Shown in pieces: positions 1-8,690 of a stretch of DNA of 64,000 nucleotides. Origin of the DNA: Saturnia japonica (Eukaryota > Arthropoda > Insecta > Lepidoptera > Saturniidae). The notes under the pieces are model-generated. The model made no database searches, was not told the origin of the DNA, and saw only the letters and a list, made by a program, of their open reading frames with translations. The number at the start of each line of letters is the position of its first letter. Position 1 is the first letter of the stretch. A program made the position numbers and the translations under genes. The stretch spans positions 8,680,001 to 8,744,000 of the forward strand of contig CM065318.1 in assembly GCA_033032175.1 (NCBI GenBank), in the 5' to 3' direction.

Positions 1-1433
1 GGTGGTTGTATTTATAATCCCAATCTCAAAGGACAAGAGATTTTGGATGGTCGGCAGTATAGTTTCACGAAATCAAAATCAACCACTGACGCTGGTGCAA
101 CGCTGCCAAGTCATATATTTAGGGCCTGGGAAGAGTCGCAAGATGCAATCAGTGATTTCCGCGATCTCTTAAAGGCCTTCGACTGCGTTGACCACAGTAC
201 GCTTATATTTAAGCTATAGCTATGGTGTATGTGAAACTGCTCTCGACCTGCTAATTTCATATTTAACTAACCACTGTCAGAAAATAAGTGTAAATGGGAC
301 CACCTCTTCAGAATAATTGGTTAGAATCGGCGTCCCTCAGGGTTCGATTTTGGGACCATTTTACCGCTGGTGGTTGAAAACGGTGCTAGCATGGTTATTT
401 TTGCAGACGTCACTTCACATCTTATATTCAAAGTGAAAAGAATAAATTCGGAGCGCAATTAACTAATAGGCAATTAAACAATACCTTAGTTAAAATCTCT
501 GAATGGTTTGCTTTAAATAATTTACTGCTAAATGCAAACAAAACCAATTGTATGAAATTTTGCCGTGGCCAATGTTCGGCGTGATGACAGTAGTATTAAG
601 AAGATAGAAGGGAATTTAGTACGCATACTTGATAATGCTTGATTCACAATTACAGTAGGGTGCGCACATTAAAACTTTGGCGAGAAGATTATGCTCTGCT
701 GCATTCTCAGTACGTAAGATTCGCTAGTTAACAGACAATGCCACTGCTGGTTAGTCTACTTCGCTTCCTTTCATAGCTTAATGTCTTACTGTATTTTACT
801 GTGGACTTCAGCAGCTGAGGTAGATACCACATTTATATTACAAAAGCGGGCAATTCGAACAATATACAACATGAAACCTCGCGAATCACTAAAGAACAAA
901 TTCCAAGAATATGGTATTATTAACTATGCCTTCCCAACACATCCTTTAAAACTTAATGTATATTTGCAAAAACTTAGTCAATCTAGATTTTGTCAAAGAT
1001 CAGCACAATGTTAATACTATAAATAGAAATAAATTAGCCGTACTGTGTTTAAAGTTGTTCAGGTAATAATGTTAGGTTCTCTAATATGATTTCAAAGCAC
1101 ATTACTGATTTGCCAGACAACAAGTTCAAGGACCATGTCAAGCAGGTTTTACTGTCAAAAGGTTATTATAGAGTGAATCTTTATGTGAATGATAGTGATG
1201 TCTGAAAGTGTCTCTCTCTCTCTGTGTATCCACTAAATTATTATTATTGTACCTATTATTATATCAACACTTGTACAGTTGGAAGAAAAAGATAAACCCG
1301 ATTGAGTTTCTTACCGGTACTTCTCGATGACTGGAATGTTTTCAAAATCGGCAGTAGTATTTTGACGTTCACAAGTGGTTCTTAGGGCCTAAATAAATTG
1401 AATATAGATTTTATTGATTTGATTATTATTTAT
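1..1433 (+). mobile_element. Decayed CR1-like (Jockey-superfamily) LINE, 5' end outside window
   Basis: The segment holds the reverse-transcriptase half, C-terminal domain and 3' tail of a non-LTR retrotransposon. Coding pieces follow the expected order: a DLLKAFDCVDH block near 165-205, IGVPQGSILGP-like near 325-362, a KISEWFALNNLLLNANKT block near 490-545, the C-terminal ILQKRAIRTIYNMKPRES block within 781-1014, and the last codons ending at a TGA near 1203. The 3' UTR has a (TC)n run at 1209-1222 and ends in a TTGATTTGATT-type tail at 1417-1433. Frames change and stops intervene, so the copy is dead. The clade is inferred from motif style. A second copy of the last 310 bp lies inverted at 7215-7525. 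Confidence 0.8.
61..1204 (+). pseudogene. Broken reverse transcriptase of the CR1-like LINE
   Basis: Residual RT and C-terminal coding sequence. An uninterrupted stretch near 50-220 reads through KSTTDAGATLPSHIFRAWEE and on to KAFDCVDH. The catalytic YADD region near 400-420 is damaged, with only a FADVTS-like remnant. The last stretch, 1087-1203, reads SKHITDLPDNKFKDHVKQVL and ends NLYVNDSDV followed by a stop. Several frameshifts lie between the pieces. The 77-codon open stretch at 781-1014 is only the best-preserved fragment, not an independent gene. Confidence 0.75.
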
Positions 1434-1525
1434 TCTTGATCATTATGAAACATCCAAAATCATTCTCGAACGTTCTAGAATATTTTGGAATAATCTGGAA
1501 CAATTCAGTAAGACTTTCACCAAGG
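1433..1525 (+). repeat. TTCnnGAA (heat-shock-element-like) array beside the CR1 tail
   Basis: GAA triplets lie exactly 10 bp apart at 1468, 1478, 1488 and 1498. TTC lies at 1463 and 1473, and degenerate TTT and ATC at 1483 and 1493. The core TTCTCGAACGTTCTAGAA (1463-1480) is four perfect inverted nGAAn units, the classic HSF binding layout. A related sequence flanks the inverted CR1 copy at 7130-7214 and continues at 7526-7990. Function is inference; the array could simply be a palindromic repeat. Confidence 0.55.
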
Positions 1526-1639
1526 TCATACAAAATATTATTTTGATTTTGAATATACAAACCCCGAAAATGTTAACAATGATATTATAGAAATGCTGAT
1601 TTTTTTATATTATTTTACCCATATAAATAGAAAAACGTT

Positions 1640-1832
1640 AAGTACAAAGGTGGATGTATACAGGAGTAGAAGAAGACCGAAGAAGGTATGAATTGATTCT
1701 GTGAGAAATTATATGACGTGTATAAATGGAGTGAATACTGATATGACATTTTATAGAAGACTGTGGAAGGGAAAAATATTTTTTGCTGATCCTACTTAGG
1801 CGGGATAAGGGTAAGAAGAAGAATAAATTGAC
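1640..1832 (+). mobile_element. 3' end of an RTE-type LINE
   Basis: One frame reads RRRPKKV, stop, IDSVRNYMTCINGVNTDM, then RRLWKGKIFFADPT and a stop near 1797. This is the conserved C-terminus of insect RTE-like elements (GRPKKRW, D..EW..KT..ADPT). It is followed by a purine-rich tail with repeated GAAGAA at 1812-1826. Only about 190 bp remain and an internal stop is present. Confidence 0.6.
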
Positions 1833-2096
1833 TTCAGTAATTTTTTACTTGTTATATTGTTTTTTTTATAACGTCACGTAACTGTATTATGCATGTTTTC
1901 CGATAATTGAGCCGTTAAATATAATAACAGCCCTTAATACTAAAAGTACGATTTATATTTGCTTGTAACGCCTCTACAGAAGGCGGTACTAGGTGGTCGC
2001 GACCAATGTGGACGGTATAACGGTTTGCCAGAGGTGTTACGATCCCCACCTTCTGACCACCGCTACTGTTCAACTGTACTTAAACGGTTTAATGGT
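1833..2096. other. Pre-insertion target of the Jockey element; AT-rich then GC-rich block
   Basis: This DNA predates the Jockey insertion and continues at 6059. The first half is AT-rich. From 1961 it becomes GC-richer, with a near-perfect stem between GTAACGCCTCT (1965-1975) and AGAGGTGTTAC (2030-2040) and a perfect palindrome GGTCGCGACC (1994-2003). The block may belong to an older repeat I cannot name. Codons open at 1959-2107 are not part of the LINE. Confidence 0.4.
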
Positions 2097-2107
2097 TCGC
2101 CAATTGA
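2097..2107. repeat. 5' target-site duplication of the Jockey insertion
   Basis: TCGCCAATTGA here is repeated exactly at 6059-6069, immediately after the poly(A). This fixes the element's 5' junction at about 2108 and shows target-primed insertion. The last A may be microhomology. Confidence 0.85.
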
Positions 2108-2598
2108 CCGCGAATTATCGCGGTTGCCCCAAGGCCCCGCGTACCACGCGGCCACGTACACAGAGGCAGGCGGCCCCCCGGGCGGTGCCCCCCGCCTCAG
2201 CCATCAAAGCGCAACCCCTGCTGGCGTCAGGGGAATTTCCCGCGCTGCCGGTCCCGCGCCAGCTCCCGGCCGCCGCCGGCCCCTCCGCACCCCGCGTGGT
2301 GCAACCGCAACCCGTGCGTTCATCGCAGAACGCATGGGGCCCCCGCCGCCCCAATCCACAGCCCCTTATGGCTATGGATATTCCCGCGCCCCGCGCTCCT
2401 GCGCCCCGCGCGCCCGCTAACACTGTCGTCAATAGTAACGACCTAATGATACTGCTCACCCGCGAGCACGATATCCGCGAGCTCATCGAATACAACGACC
2501 ATTTGGAGCGCTTCGGTCTCATCAAGACCGCTTGCGCGTTCCCCCGCCTCGTAGAGACACTACAACGTCTCGATCGCGAGGCGAGTAATAAAGATTAG
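2107..2598 (+). pseudogene. Jockey ORF1 (gag) C-terminal fragment
   Basis: Gag is the RNA-binding nucleocapsid-like protein of the retrotransposition complex. Only the C-terminal part remains. The first retained residues, TANYRGCPKAP, match the end of the CCHC zinc-knuckle region of Jockey-type gag proteins. They are followed by a proline/alanine/arginine-rich linker and a charged end (DIRELIEYNDHLERFGLIKT). Upstream knuckles and the N-terminus are lost by 5' truncation. The reading frame happens to stay open back to an ATG at 1993, so an annotator could call a 201-residue protein, but residues 1-38 of that call come from target DNA. The frame ends at TAG 2596-2598, nine bases before the ORF2 start. 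Confidence 0.8.
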
Positions 2599-2607
2599 GG
2601 CCTTTCA

Positions 2608-5502
2608 ATGGCTAAGTTTAAACCGAAAGCGTTAAATCTTTCATTTTTTAACGCGCGAAGCCTACTTCCGCAGCGTGATCTCGTCGCGACCTTTCTTAAA
2701 GATCACCAAGTAGATGTTCTTTTAGTGCAGGAGACGCTCTTAAAGCGTAGTAAACGTGATCCTAAAATCGCGAACTACAATATTGTAAGAAATGACCGGG
2801 CCGGCCGCGGGGGCGGCACTCTCATTTATTACAAACGATCGTTATATTGTACGCCGGTAGATCCTCCGATACTTACCAATATGGAAGTATCCGTGTGTAG
2901 ACTAGGAATGACCGACCACCCGTCCATAACGTTAGTTTCAGTTTATCTCTCGCCGAGGAAAGAGCCTCTCAGGTCTGACCTAGAAAAGCTACTTTCGCTC
3001 GGTGAATCGGTCATTATAGCGGGTGACCTCAATTGTGGACACACTTCGTTTGGCAATTGGAGAGACTCCAGTAATGGGGTTAAACTCGAAGAGCTAACGA
3101 ACGTGCTAAACTTTGATGTCATAGCGCCACCCACTCCCACCCACTTTCAAGACAACTGTATGCCGACAGTGCTTGATGTAGCTCTCATTAAAGGTATCGC
3201 GCTTCGGTTACGACTCATTCGGGTCGTACACGAGCTCGACTCCGACCACCGTCCGGTCATCATGCAGCTAGGTCAACCAGACGACTCTAGCCCTCCTTCG
3301 GTCCAAGTGGTTGACTATGCCAAGCTAAAACATTATCTTGCGGACAGGCCGTCCCCGTCCAGCTTAGATAGGATCCCGGACGTATTGGGGTCCGTTGCGG
3401 ACGTAGATCTCGCGATCGATTCCCTGGTCGACCACCTGCAGGCCGGCATCGGAGAGGCCTCGAGAGAGGTCGAAGAGGCGAGCGATCGCCGCTTCGTACT
3501 CCCTGCCGACGTGCGAGCGTTGTTGACGGAAAAGAACGCGGCGACTCGTGCGCACGACCACTATCCGACCGAGGAAAACCGCGCACGTTTACGCGCACTT
3601 CAAAGATCGGTTAGAGCCCGTATATTAGAACTCAGAAGTCACAGATGGGACGCCCTCGTCGAAGGGTTAAGGCCGTCGCATCTGGCTTACTGGAAATTAG
3701 CTCACAGCCTCAAAATAGAGGCTTCTTATCTTATGCCCCCCCTCGAGAGGGGTCCCGGTATACCGCTCGCCTTCGATAGCAGCGACAAGGCGGAGTGCCT
3801 CGCCACTTGTTTGGAGAGCCAGTGCTCTCCGAACAGTGTCGATGCAAATACCGACCGGGTCGAGGGTATCGATGGATGCGTGCGGGAGCTGGATAAGCTC
3901 CCCGCGACAGACTCCCTGTCCCCAGTCACGTCTGAGGAGGTTCTTTCCATTATAAAAAGCCTTAAGCTTAGAAAAGCACCAGGTCCCGACGGGATCAGGA
4001 ATGAAGTACTTAGACTTCTTCCCGATCGCCTCATAGCTCTTTTGGTCTGCATCTTCAATGTAGCCATAGCCCACTGTCATTTTCCAGCCGCCTGGAAAAA
4101 GGCCATAGTCATAGGTATCCGTAAGCCCGGCAAGAGCGCGTCGCTTCCCGACAGCTATCGCCCGATCAGTCTCCTAAATACTTTAGGGAAAATGTACGAG
4201 CGGATCCTTCTGAACCGTCTCAAGTCAGTAATAGAGGAGAAAGACCTCTATCCGCCTGAGCAATTCGGTTTCCGTGCTAGATATTCTTGCACTCATCAAG
4301 TGCACCGCCTCACGGAGCACGTTGCATTTAATTTTGCTGAATTATATAAACCCCGCCGTACACTTGCGGTCTTTTTCGACGTTGCCAAGGCCTTCGATAA
4401 GGTCTGGCACGAGGGATTGATCTACAAGTTGTATCACTTTGAAGTCCCCGATAGGCTAATTAAAATAATTCGCGACTATCTAACAGATCGCACCTTTCGC
4501 TATAGAGTGGAAGGTGAATTGTCCACGCCCCGTCCAATACGCTCAGGCGTTCCCCAAGGTTCGATCCTGGCTCCTAGCCTATTTAACCTGTACGTCAGTG
4601 ACCTACCTCGACTCCCGGAGGTCGAGGTAGGGCTATACGCTGACGATACAGTCTTATATGCCTCAGATAGGAATAGATCCCACCTCAGACACAAAGTCCA
4701 ACGCTCCGTGACCACTCTCGGGAAGTGGTTTAACGAGTGGCGTATAGCCGTTAATCCCTCGAAGAGCGCCGCGATGCTCTTCGATGCGGATTCGTCACAG
4801 ATACCGTGGAAGCTTAAACCTGTTAAGCTCTACGATAATCCGATTCCGTATGTAAGAGAGACCAAATATCTAGGGGTAACCCTAGACAGTAGGCTCTCTT
4901 TTAGACCCCACATCCGTAAGGTTAGGAACAGGGCTGCGTGGGTCCTGGGCCGGTTGCATCCTCTGTTGTGTTCGGTGAGTAAAATGTCCACGCGACATAA
5001 GCTCACGCTCTACAAGACGTGTATTCGACCAATTTTGACATACAGTTGCGCCGTGTTCGCACATATGTCCGAGTCGAGTTTCAAACGGTTACAATCGATA
5101 CAGAATAGGTTCCTCTATCGTCTCACCGGGGCCCCGTGGTATGTTCGAAGCGTAGATCTCCATAGAGATATGGAGCTTCCTTCGATACATGCCTACGTTA
5201 AAAAGCTCTCCCGTTCGTATTTCGACACCGCGTCGAACCACGCGAATCCGTTAATAAAAACAGCCGCCACTTATGTTCCGGCACCCACGGACATCCGGTG
5301 CAAACGCCGGCCGCGCAATATTTTTATTGATCCCGACGATCACATCGAAAATTCGAATAAATATTACACATCCGTCTCTCCAAACAGAGCGTGCCAGCGC
5401 CCACGCCCGCGTAACCACCGTTCTCTCCGCAGAGGGCGGGCGGTCAATTTCGCTCCAGCACACCCGTCACGTCCACCCTCTCTAGCGGTAACCCAAGCCT
5501 AG
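2608..5502 (+). CDS. Jockey ORF2: AP-like endonuclease plus reverse transcriptase
   Basis: ORF2 nicks genomic DNA and reverse-transcribes element RNA at the nick. The 964-residue protein is complete. Endonuclease: NARSL near residue 14, VQETLL near 41, GDLNCG near 139-144, SDHRPV near 212-217. RT: APGPDGIRNEVL near 455, SYRPISLLNTLGKMYERIL near 515, EQFGFR near 552, FDVAKAFDKVWH near 590, SGVPQGSILAPSLFNLYVSD near 646 and the catalytic LYADDTVLYA near 674. The C-terminal domain contains YKTCIRPILTYSCAVF and RLTGAPWYVR, as in Jockey proteins. Length fits the clade (about 900 residues). ATG 2608 is the first start after the gag stop; the two frames are separated by nine bases. Family assignment is by motif reading. 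Confidence 0.92.
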   Translation: MAKFKPKALNLSFFNARSLLPQRDLVATFLKDHQVDVLLVQETLLKRSKRDPKIANYNIVRNDRAGRGGGTLIYYKRSLYCTPVDPPILTNMEVSVCRLGMTDHPSITLVSVYLSPRKEPLRSDLEKLLSLGESVIIAGDLNCGHTSFGNWRDSSNGVKLEELTNVLNFDVIAPPTPTHFQDNCMPTVLDVALIKGIALRLRLIRVVHELDSDHRPVIMQLGQPDDSSPPSVQVVDYAKLKHYLADRPSPSSLDRIPDVLGSVADVDLAIDSLVDHLQAGIGEASREVEEASDRRFVLPADVRALLTEKNAATRAHDHYPTEENRARLRALQRSVRARILELRSHRWDALVEGLRPSHLAYWKLAHSLKIEASYLMPPLERGPGIPLAFDSSDKAECLATCLESQCSPNSVDANTDRVEGIDGCVRELDKLPATDSLSPVTSEEVLSIIKSLKLRKAPGPDGIRNEVLRLLPDRLIALLVCIFNVAIAHCHFPAAWKKAIVIGIRKPGKSASLPDSYRPISLLNTLGKMYERILLNRLKSVIEEKDLYPPEQFGFRARYSCTHQVHRLTEHVAFNFAELYKPRRTLAVFFDVAKAFDKVWHEGLIYKLYHFEVPDRLIKIIRDYLTDRTFRYRVEGELSTPRPIRSGVPQGSILAPSLFNLYVSDLPRLPEVEVGLYADDTVLYASDRNRSHLRHKVQRSVTTLGKWFNEWRIAVNPSKSAAMLFDADSSQIPWKLKPVKLYDNPIPYVRETKYLGVTLDSRLSFRPHIRKVRNRAAWVLGRLHPLLCSVSKMSTRHKLTLYKTCIRPILTYSCAVFAHMSESSFKRLQSIQNRFLYRLTGAPWYVRSVDLHRDMELPSIHAYVKKLSRSYFDTASNHANPLIKTAATYVPAPTDIRCKRRPRNIFIDPDDHIENSNKYYTSVSPNRACQRPRPRNHRSLRRGRAVNFAPAHPSRPPSLAVTQA

Positions 5503-6004
5503 GTCCGTTCCTCGGTGTGAAACCCTTGGGTCAGGCAACCGCCCGCGCGATACAAGTGACACTGTACGTGCATCACTTAGCTACCTACATACAACACTAC
5601 ACACGTATGAACATACACACGTGCACACCACACAGGTACATAGGTTCTGTGAGGGACCTTTTTTTTCTTTTTTTACGCTAGTTAGTTAGCGCTAGTTAGT
5701 GTAGAAACATTCCGATTATTGAATACACATACGCACGGTTCCTTCCTTCCTCCCAGGAGGAGGGGAACGTGCCTATGTGTATATTTAGTTAGCTCGAATC
5801 GTAGGTGTAGGGATTCGAATAGATCGCGACCTATTTGCGAACGCGACGACCGCCCGAGCCGAGGTCCGGCCACTTTGGCACCCTCGTGCGAGTCGTCCAC
5901 AAAACTTTCGCGGCTGAGTGCCCTCTGCGCTCGCCCCCAAGTCCGGTGAAGCTGTAAAAGCCGCAGCGGCTTTAGGGCCCCTAAGGCTAACAGTGTAGTC
6001 AGTT

Positions 6005-6058
<54 letters not shown>
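5503..6058 (+). other. Jockey 3' UTR and 53-nt poly(A) tail
   Basis: The 3' UTR (5503-6005) is GC-rich and ends GGCTAACAGTGTAGTCAGTTC. Its last 200 bp recur in the minus-strand copy at 47847-48050, and the last 80 bp at 33490-33578. This conservation suits the part read first by the RT. 6006-6058 is uninterrupted A. The minus-strand frame over this stretch with a poly-F start is only a shadow of the tail. Confidence 0.85.
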
Positions 6059-6060
<2 letters not shown>

Positions 6061-6069
6061 GCCAATTGA
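6059..6069. repeat. 3' target-site duplication of the Jockey insertion
   Basis: TCGCCAATTGA directly follows the poly(A) and matches 2097-2107 in all 11 bases. Confidence 0.85.
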
Positions 6070-6307
6070 TTTGCAGATTTATCTTATAGTTAAACTATCT
6101 TTACATTCTCATTTGAATATAAATTAATACGGTACAACATGTCGTAAGTTGATAACAGATGTAAATATCAAATCTGATAAAACCCAAAAAATACGGAGTT
6201 GTAGATTTTAAGAAAATATCTGTCTAATTTTATTCTTCATAAAAATAATAGTTTTAAAAAAACTAAAAAGTACACTTTTATAGAAAATCCAACTAAAAAA
6301 TAGAAAA
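6070..6307. other. AT-rich DNA, no gene seen
   Basis: Continuation of the pre-insertion target. Very AT-rich with A- and T-runs; no coding or repeat signal beyond that. Confidence 0.4.
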
Positions 6308-6590
6308 TAAATTTTAATTAAGAATGGTGTATGTTTTTAATAATAAATATAAATTAAGAATACTGTAAATAAGAAAAAAATGTATTCTATTGTAAAAAAA
6401 ACGTGGGGTGCTTTTTAAGACATTATCAAAATGATAATCCTTCTACTCATAACTGTTAGTAAAATATTTATAACTATTGACACTATTGCACCCCACGTTT
6501 TTTTTACAATAAAATTTTTTTTTCTTATTTATACTATTGTTTATTTATATTTATTAAATAAATTACACTATAATTAATTAAATATTTCTT
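6308..6590. mobile_element. Foldback/MITE-like element with ~100-bp inverted arms
   Basis: The left arm (about 6308-6411) ends TTGTAAAAAAAACGTGGGGT-GC. The right arm starts GCACCCCACG at 6488 and mirrors it outward to about 6590. The inner ~20 bp are perfect, apart from run length; farther out the match is good but imperfect. A 76-nt loop (6412-6487) separates the arms. No coding capacity. Superfamily not identified. Confidence 0.65.
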
Positions 6591-6654
6591 CGTTATTATT
6601 GTAATTTATATGGAAAGTGAACTTTTATTTGTTAATAATCGTTATGTCATGAAA

Positions 6655-6741
6655 AATGTTTTCATGCATTCTCTGAACGCAATAGGTGGCATAGTCGAGC
6701 CATTAACGAGGTAGAACAACGTCCGGGGGGAGAGCAGCTAG
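6655..6741 (+). mobile_element. Helitron 3' end
   Basis: Ends AGAGCAGCTAGT, with CTAG at 6738-6741 followed by T as Helitrons require. The block AATAGGTGGCATAGTCGAGC near 6681-6700 matches the second Helitron at 33284-33602 (AATAGGTGGCGCTGTGATCG), so both belong to one family. Confidence 0.55.
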
Positions 6742-6930
6742 TATATATATCATATTATATTAAGCGAGCAATTATTGTATATATATATGTAATTGGTTTC
6801 TCGGAAACGGCTCCAATGATTTGGATAAAACTTTGTATTTAGATAATCTTTTACATTCCAATATATGACCTAGATAGTTGTTTTTTTTGTAAGACACCGA
6901 GCAAAGCTCGGTCGCCCAAATATTATTATA
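6742..6930 (-). mobile_element. Repeat family E (Helitron-like) copy
   Basis: Read on the minus strand it runs GGGCGACCGAGCTTTGCTCG, GTGTCTTAC, an A-run, a GGAATGTAAAAGATTATC block, then GCCGTTTCCGAGAAACCAAT and a TA-rich end with AATAATTGCTCGCTTAAT. GACCGAGC/GCTCGGT forms a small hairpin. Other copies: 9985-10140, 21170-21310, 29928-30000 and, more diverged, 34205-34450. Confidence 0.6.
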
Positions 6931-7129
6931 TAATATAGTGAGGTGTTTGGGCCTATATTTCACTCTGTAGCAGAAACTATTCACTTTAGACATATGGCAT
7001 TTAGCCTCGGGTAGTAGTAGTAGCCTTGCATGGTGGTTTGGTTGTGGTAGGTGGAAACAGGTTGGTGATGGTGGGAAAAATATGGACTGAGATACTTCTA
7101 TACTTTTCTAACAAATTGTATTTCATGTG

Positions 7130-7214
7130 TGTGACATTGGTGAGACTTACTAAATTTTTACTGATTATTCAAAATATTCTAGAAAATCGAGAATGATCTT
7201 CGTTGTTTCAGCAT
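7130..7214 (-). repeat. TTCnnGAA-type repeat flanking the inverted CR1 3' end
   Basis: Reverse complement of the 1433-1525 flank, recognisably homologous: ATCATTCTCGATTTTCTAGA and then AATATTTTGAATAATC. The homology runs beyond the CR1 tail into flanking DNA, ending near the CACCAA motif. Confidence 0.55.
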
Positions 7215-7525
7215 GATCTAGAATATTAATCAAATCAAAAAATCTTTATTCAATTTAGGCCCTAAGAAGGCACTTATGAACGTCAAAATATTACTGCCGG
7301 TTCGGAAAACATCCCACTCATCGAGAAGAACCGGTAAGAAACTAGATCGGGTTTATCTTTTTTTTTTCAACTATAAAAGTTGAGCATCATTAGCAAAGCA
7401 CAGAGAGGGAGTCACTTCCAGACATCACTATCATTCACATAATGATCTACCATATAATAATCTTTCGACAGTTAAACATGCTTAAAATGGTCCTTAAACT
7501 TGTCCGGCAAATCAAAACTTATAAA
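7215..7525 (-). mobile_element. Second CR1-like LINE 3' end, inverted relative to 1-1433
   Basis: On the minus strand this reads GATTTGCCGGACAAGTTTAA, a region encoding the same last residues (YVNDSDVW), then the same 3' UTR with AAACCCGAT, CTTACCGGTTCTTCTCGATG and TTAGGGCCTAAATTGAATAA, ending in the TTTGATTTGATT tail. Only about 310 bp remain. Confidence 0.75.
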
Positions 7526-7990
7526 TTAACGTAGAATAATCTCAAACGTTCTAGAATTTATTAGAATACACTAAAGTGTATTCTAGAGTCTTTGAAAATT
7601 TATAAAATACCAGTAAATAAATTATCTACATATTATTTTATTTTTTATATCTTGAAAGTTCCATAATATATTTATTAGTTGTATAATCATTCAACATTAT
7701 TCTAATATGTCTAGAATGTTATGGGTAGTTCTAAAAATTTTAAAACATTTTGTAAAATATTAAAAATATATAAATGTTTTAAAATAATTAAAAATGATCT
7801 CATCGGTCTAGAACGTTCTGGATTATTCTAAAATTTTTGACAACATTCTGATAAATTCTAAAATATATTAAAAAATTGTCAATCATACGAAAATTATTAG
7901 AATAACCCGATCGGGAAATACTCTAGAACGATTACAATTAACTTCAAATGATATACGACTTTCAAATATTTCGGAACTTATCAAAACGTT
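7526..7990. repeat. AT-rich domain with recurrent TTCTAGAA motifs
   Basis: TTCTAGAA at 7549-7556, TTCTAGAG at 7581, TCTAGAATG near 7710, TCTAGAACGTTCTGGATT near 7808-7825, and TCTAGAACG near 7922, plus many TTCTAAAA variants. It is the same motif vocabulary as 1433-1525. It might be a diverged satellite or a scattered HSF-site cluster. No coding signal. Confidence 0.45.
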
Positions 7991-8484
7991 TTAGAGAAAA
8001 ATTTAACAATCCAGAATATTAATTTAATGGGTAGTAGGGATAATGTACTACCAAAATATCACCCAGCGAAGTCAGTGTTTACAGCAAGTTGTAATTTAAA
8101 AATGGAAATACAATTAGAAATCAAATGACGAGTTTAACATAATTAATTCGATGTCAAATGTATTTCTTAAAGTCATTCAACACGAGATTTCTTTTACTAT
8201 ACGTCTTCAACAAAAACCCATAGATGATACTTAAAGTTATGACTGTATAATTAATAAACGAGATGCGCACGCGCCAGCCGTTATTTCGGTGTACCTATTA
8301 TGGCAATTCAGTAACGGCATCGCATAACGGTCGTTATTTTTATTATACACGCGATTTTATTAACAACCTTTTGAAATATGTAGATCGAGTGTTCGACTAT
8401 GACGGTTCAACTTATCCGACTTAACGGTTAACATAAAACAGAGGGTGTACATATTAATAACATACACAGTAATCTGTTTGAAAA
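7991..8484. other. No gene or clear repeat seen
   Basis: Mostly AT-rich, with a GC-richer patch at 8262-8335 containing CGTTATTTCGG and AACGGTCGTTATT, which looks like part of a small unidentified inverted repeat. Confidence 0.3.
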
Positions 8485-8690
8485 GCAATGATGGTAGTGG
8501 TAGCGTGAACGAACACCGCGTGGATCGACGTGAGATCGAATCCTTGCAATAAGCCTGAGCTTTCGTTGAAGGTAAGGACATGCTCGTCTGGCCAGCTACT
8601 CAAGTTGTAAAAATATCGCCAAGCACCTGTAGGTGTGTTCAGGCAGCTGCACTTGAGAACCAGTCCAAAACGCAAAACCTATAAAGACTT
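8485..8690 (+). mobile_element. tRNA-derived SINE, family C, copy with promoter head
   Basis: The head has an A-box-like TAGTGGTAGCGTGAACG and a B-box-like GATCGAATCC near 8533. The body contains GAGCTTTCGTTGAAGG, ATCGCCAAGCACCTGTAGG and CAGCTGCACTTGAGA. The 3' part (CACTAGGTTTAGCGTGTTAC in other copies) is cut short. Other members: 13905-14095, 21400-21645, 27228-27420, 29458-29570, 38660-38800, 42783-43090 (-) and 44748-44955. Confidence 0.6.

Larger units (their letters stand above)
2108..6058 (+). mobile_element. Jockey-clade non-LTR retrotransposon, 5'-truncated, intact ORF2
   Basis: About 3.95 kb, much GC-richer than its surroundings, with TSDs at 2097-2107 and 6059-6069. Order: gag remnant (to 2598), ORF2 (2608-5502), 3' UTR, poly(A). 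The truncation point falls inside gag, at what matches the last zinc-knuckle region. ORF2 has no stop or frameshift, the poly(A) is long and the TSD is perfect, all marks of recent insertion. Truncated 3' ends of the same or a close family lie at 33476-33578 (+) and 47847-48050 (-). Confidence 0.9.

Noticed and set aside
781..1014. 77-codon frame as a stand-alone gene
   Set aside because: It is the C-terminal domain of the decayed CR1-like LINE.
5682..6065. Minus-strand frame starting with a long phenylalanine run
   Set aside because: It is the complement of the Jockey poly(A) tail and 3' UTR.
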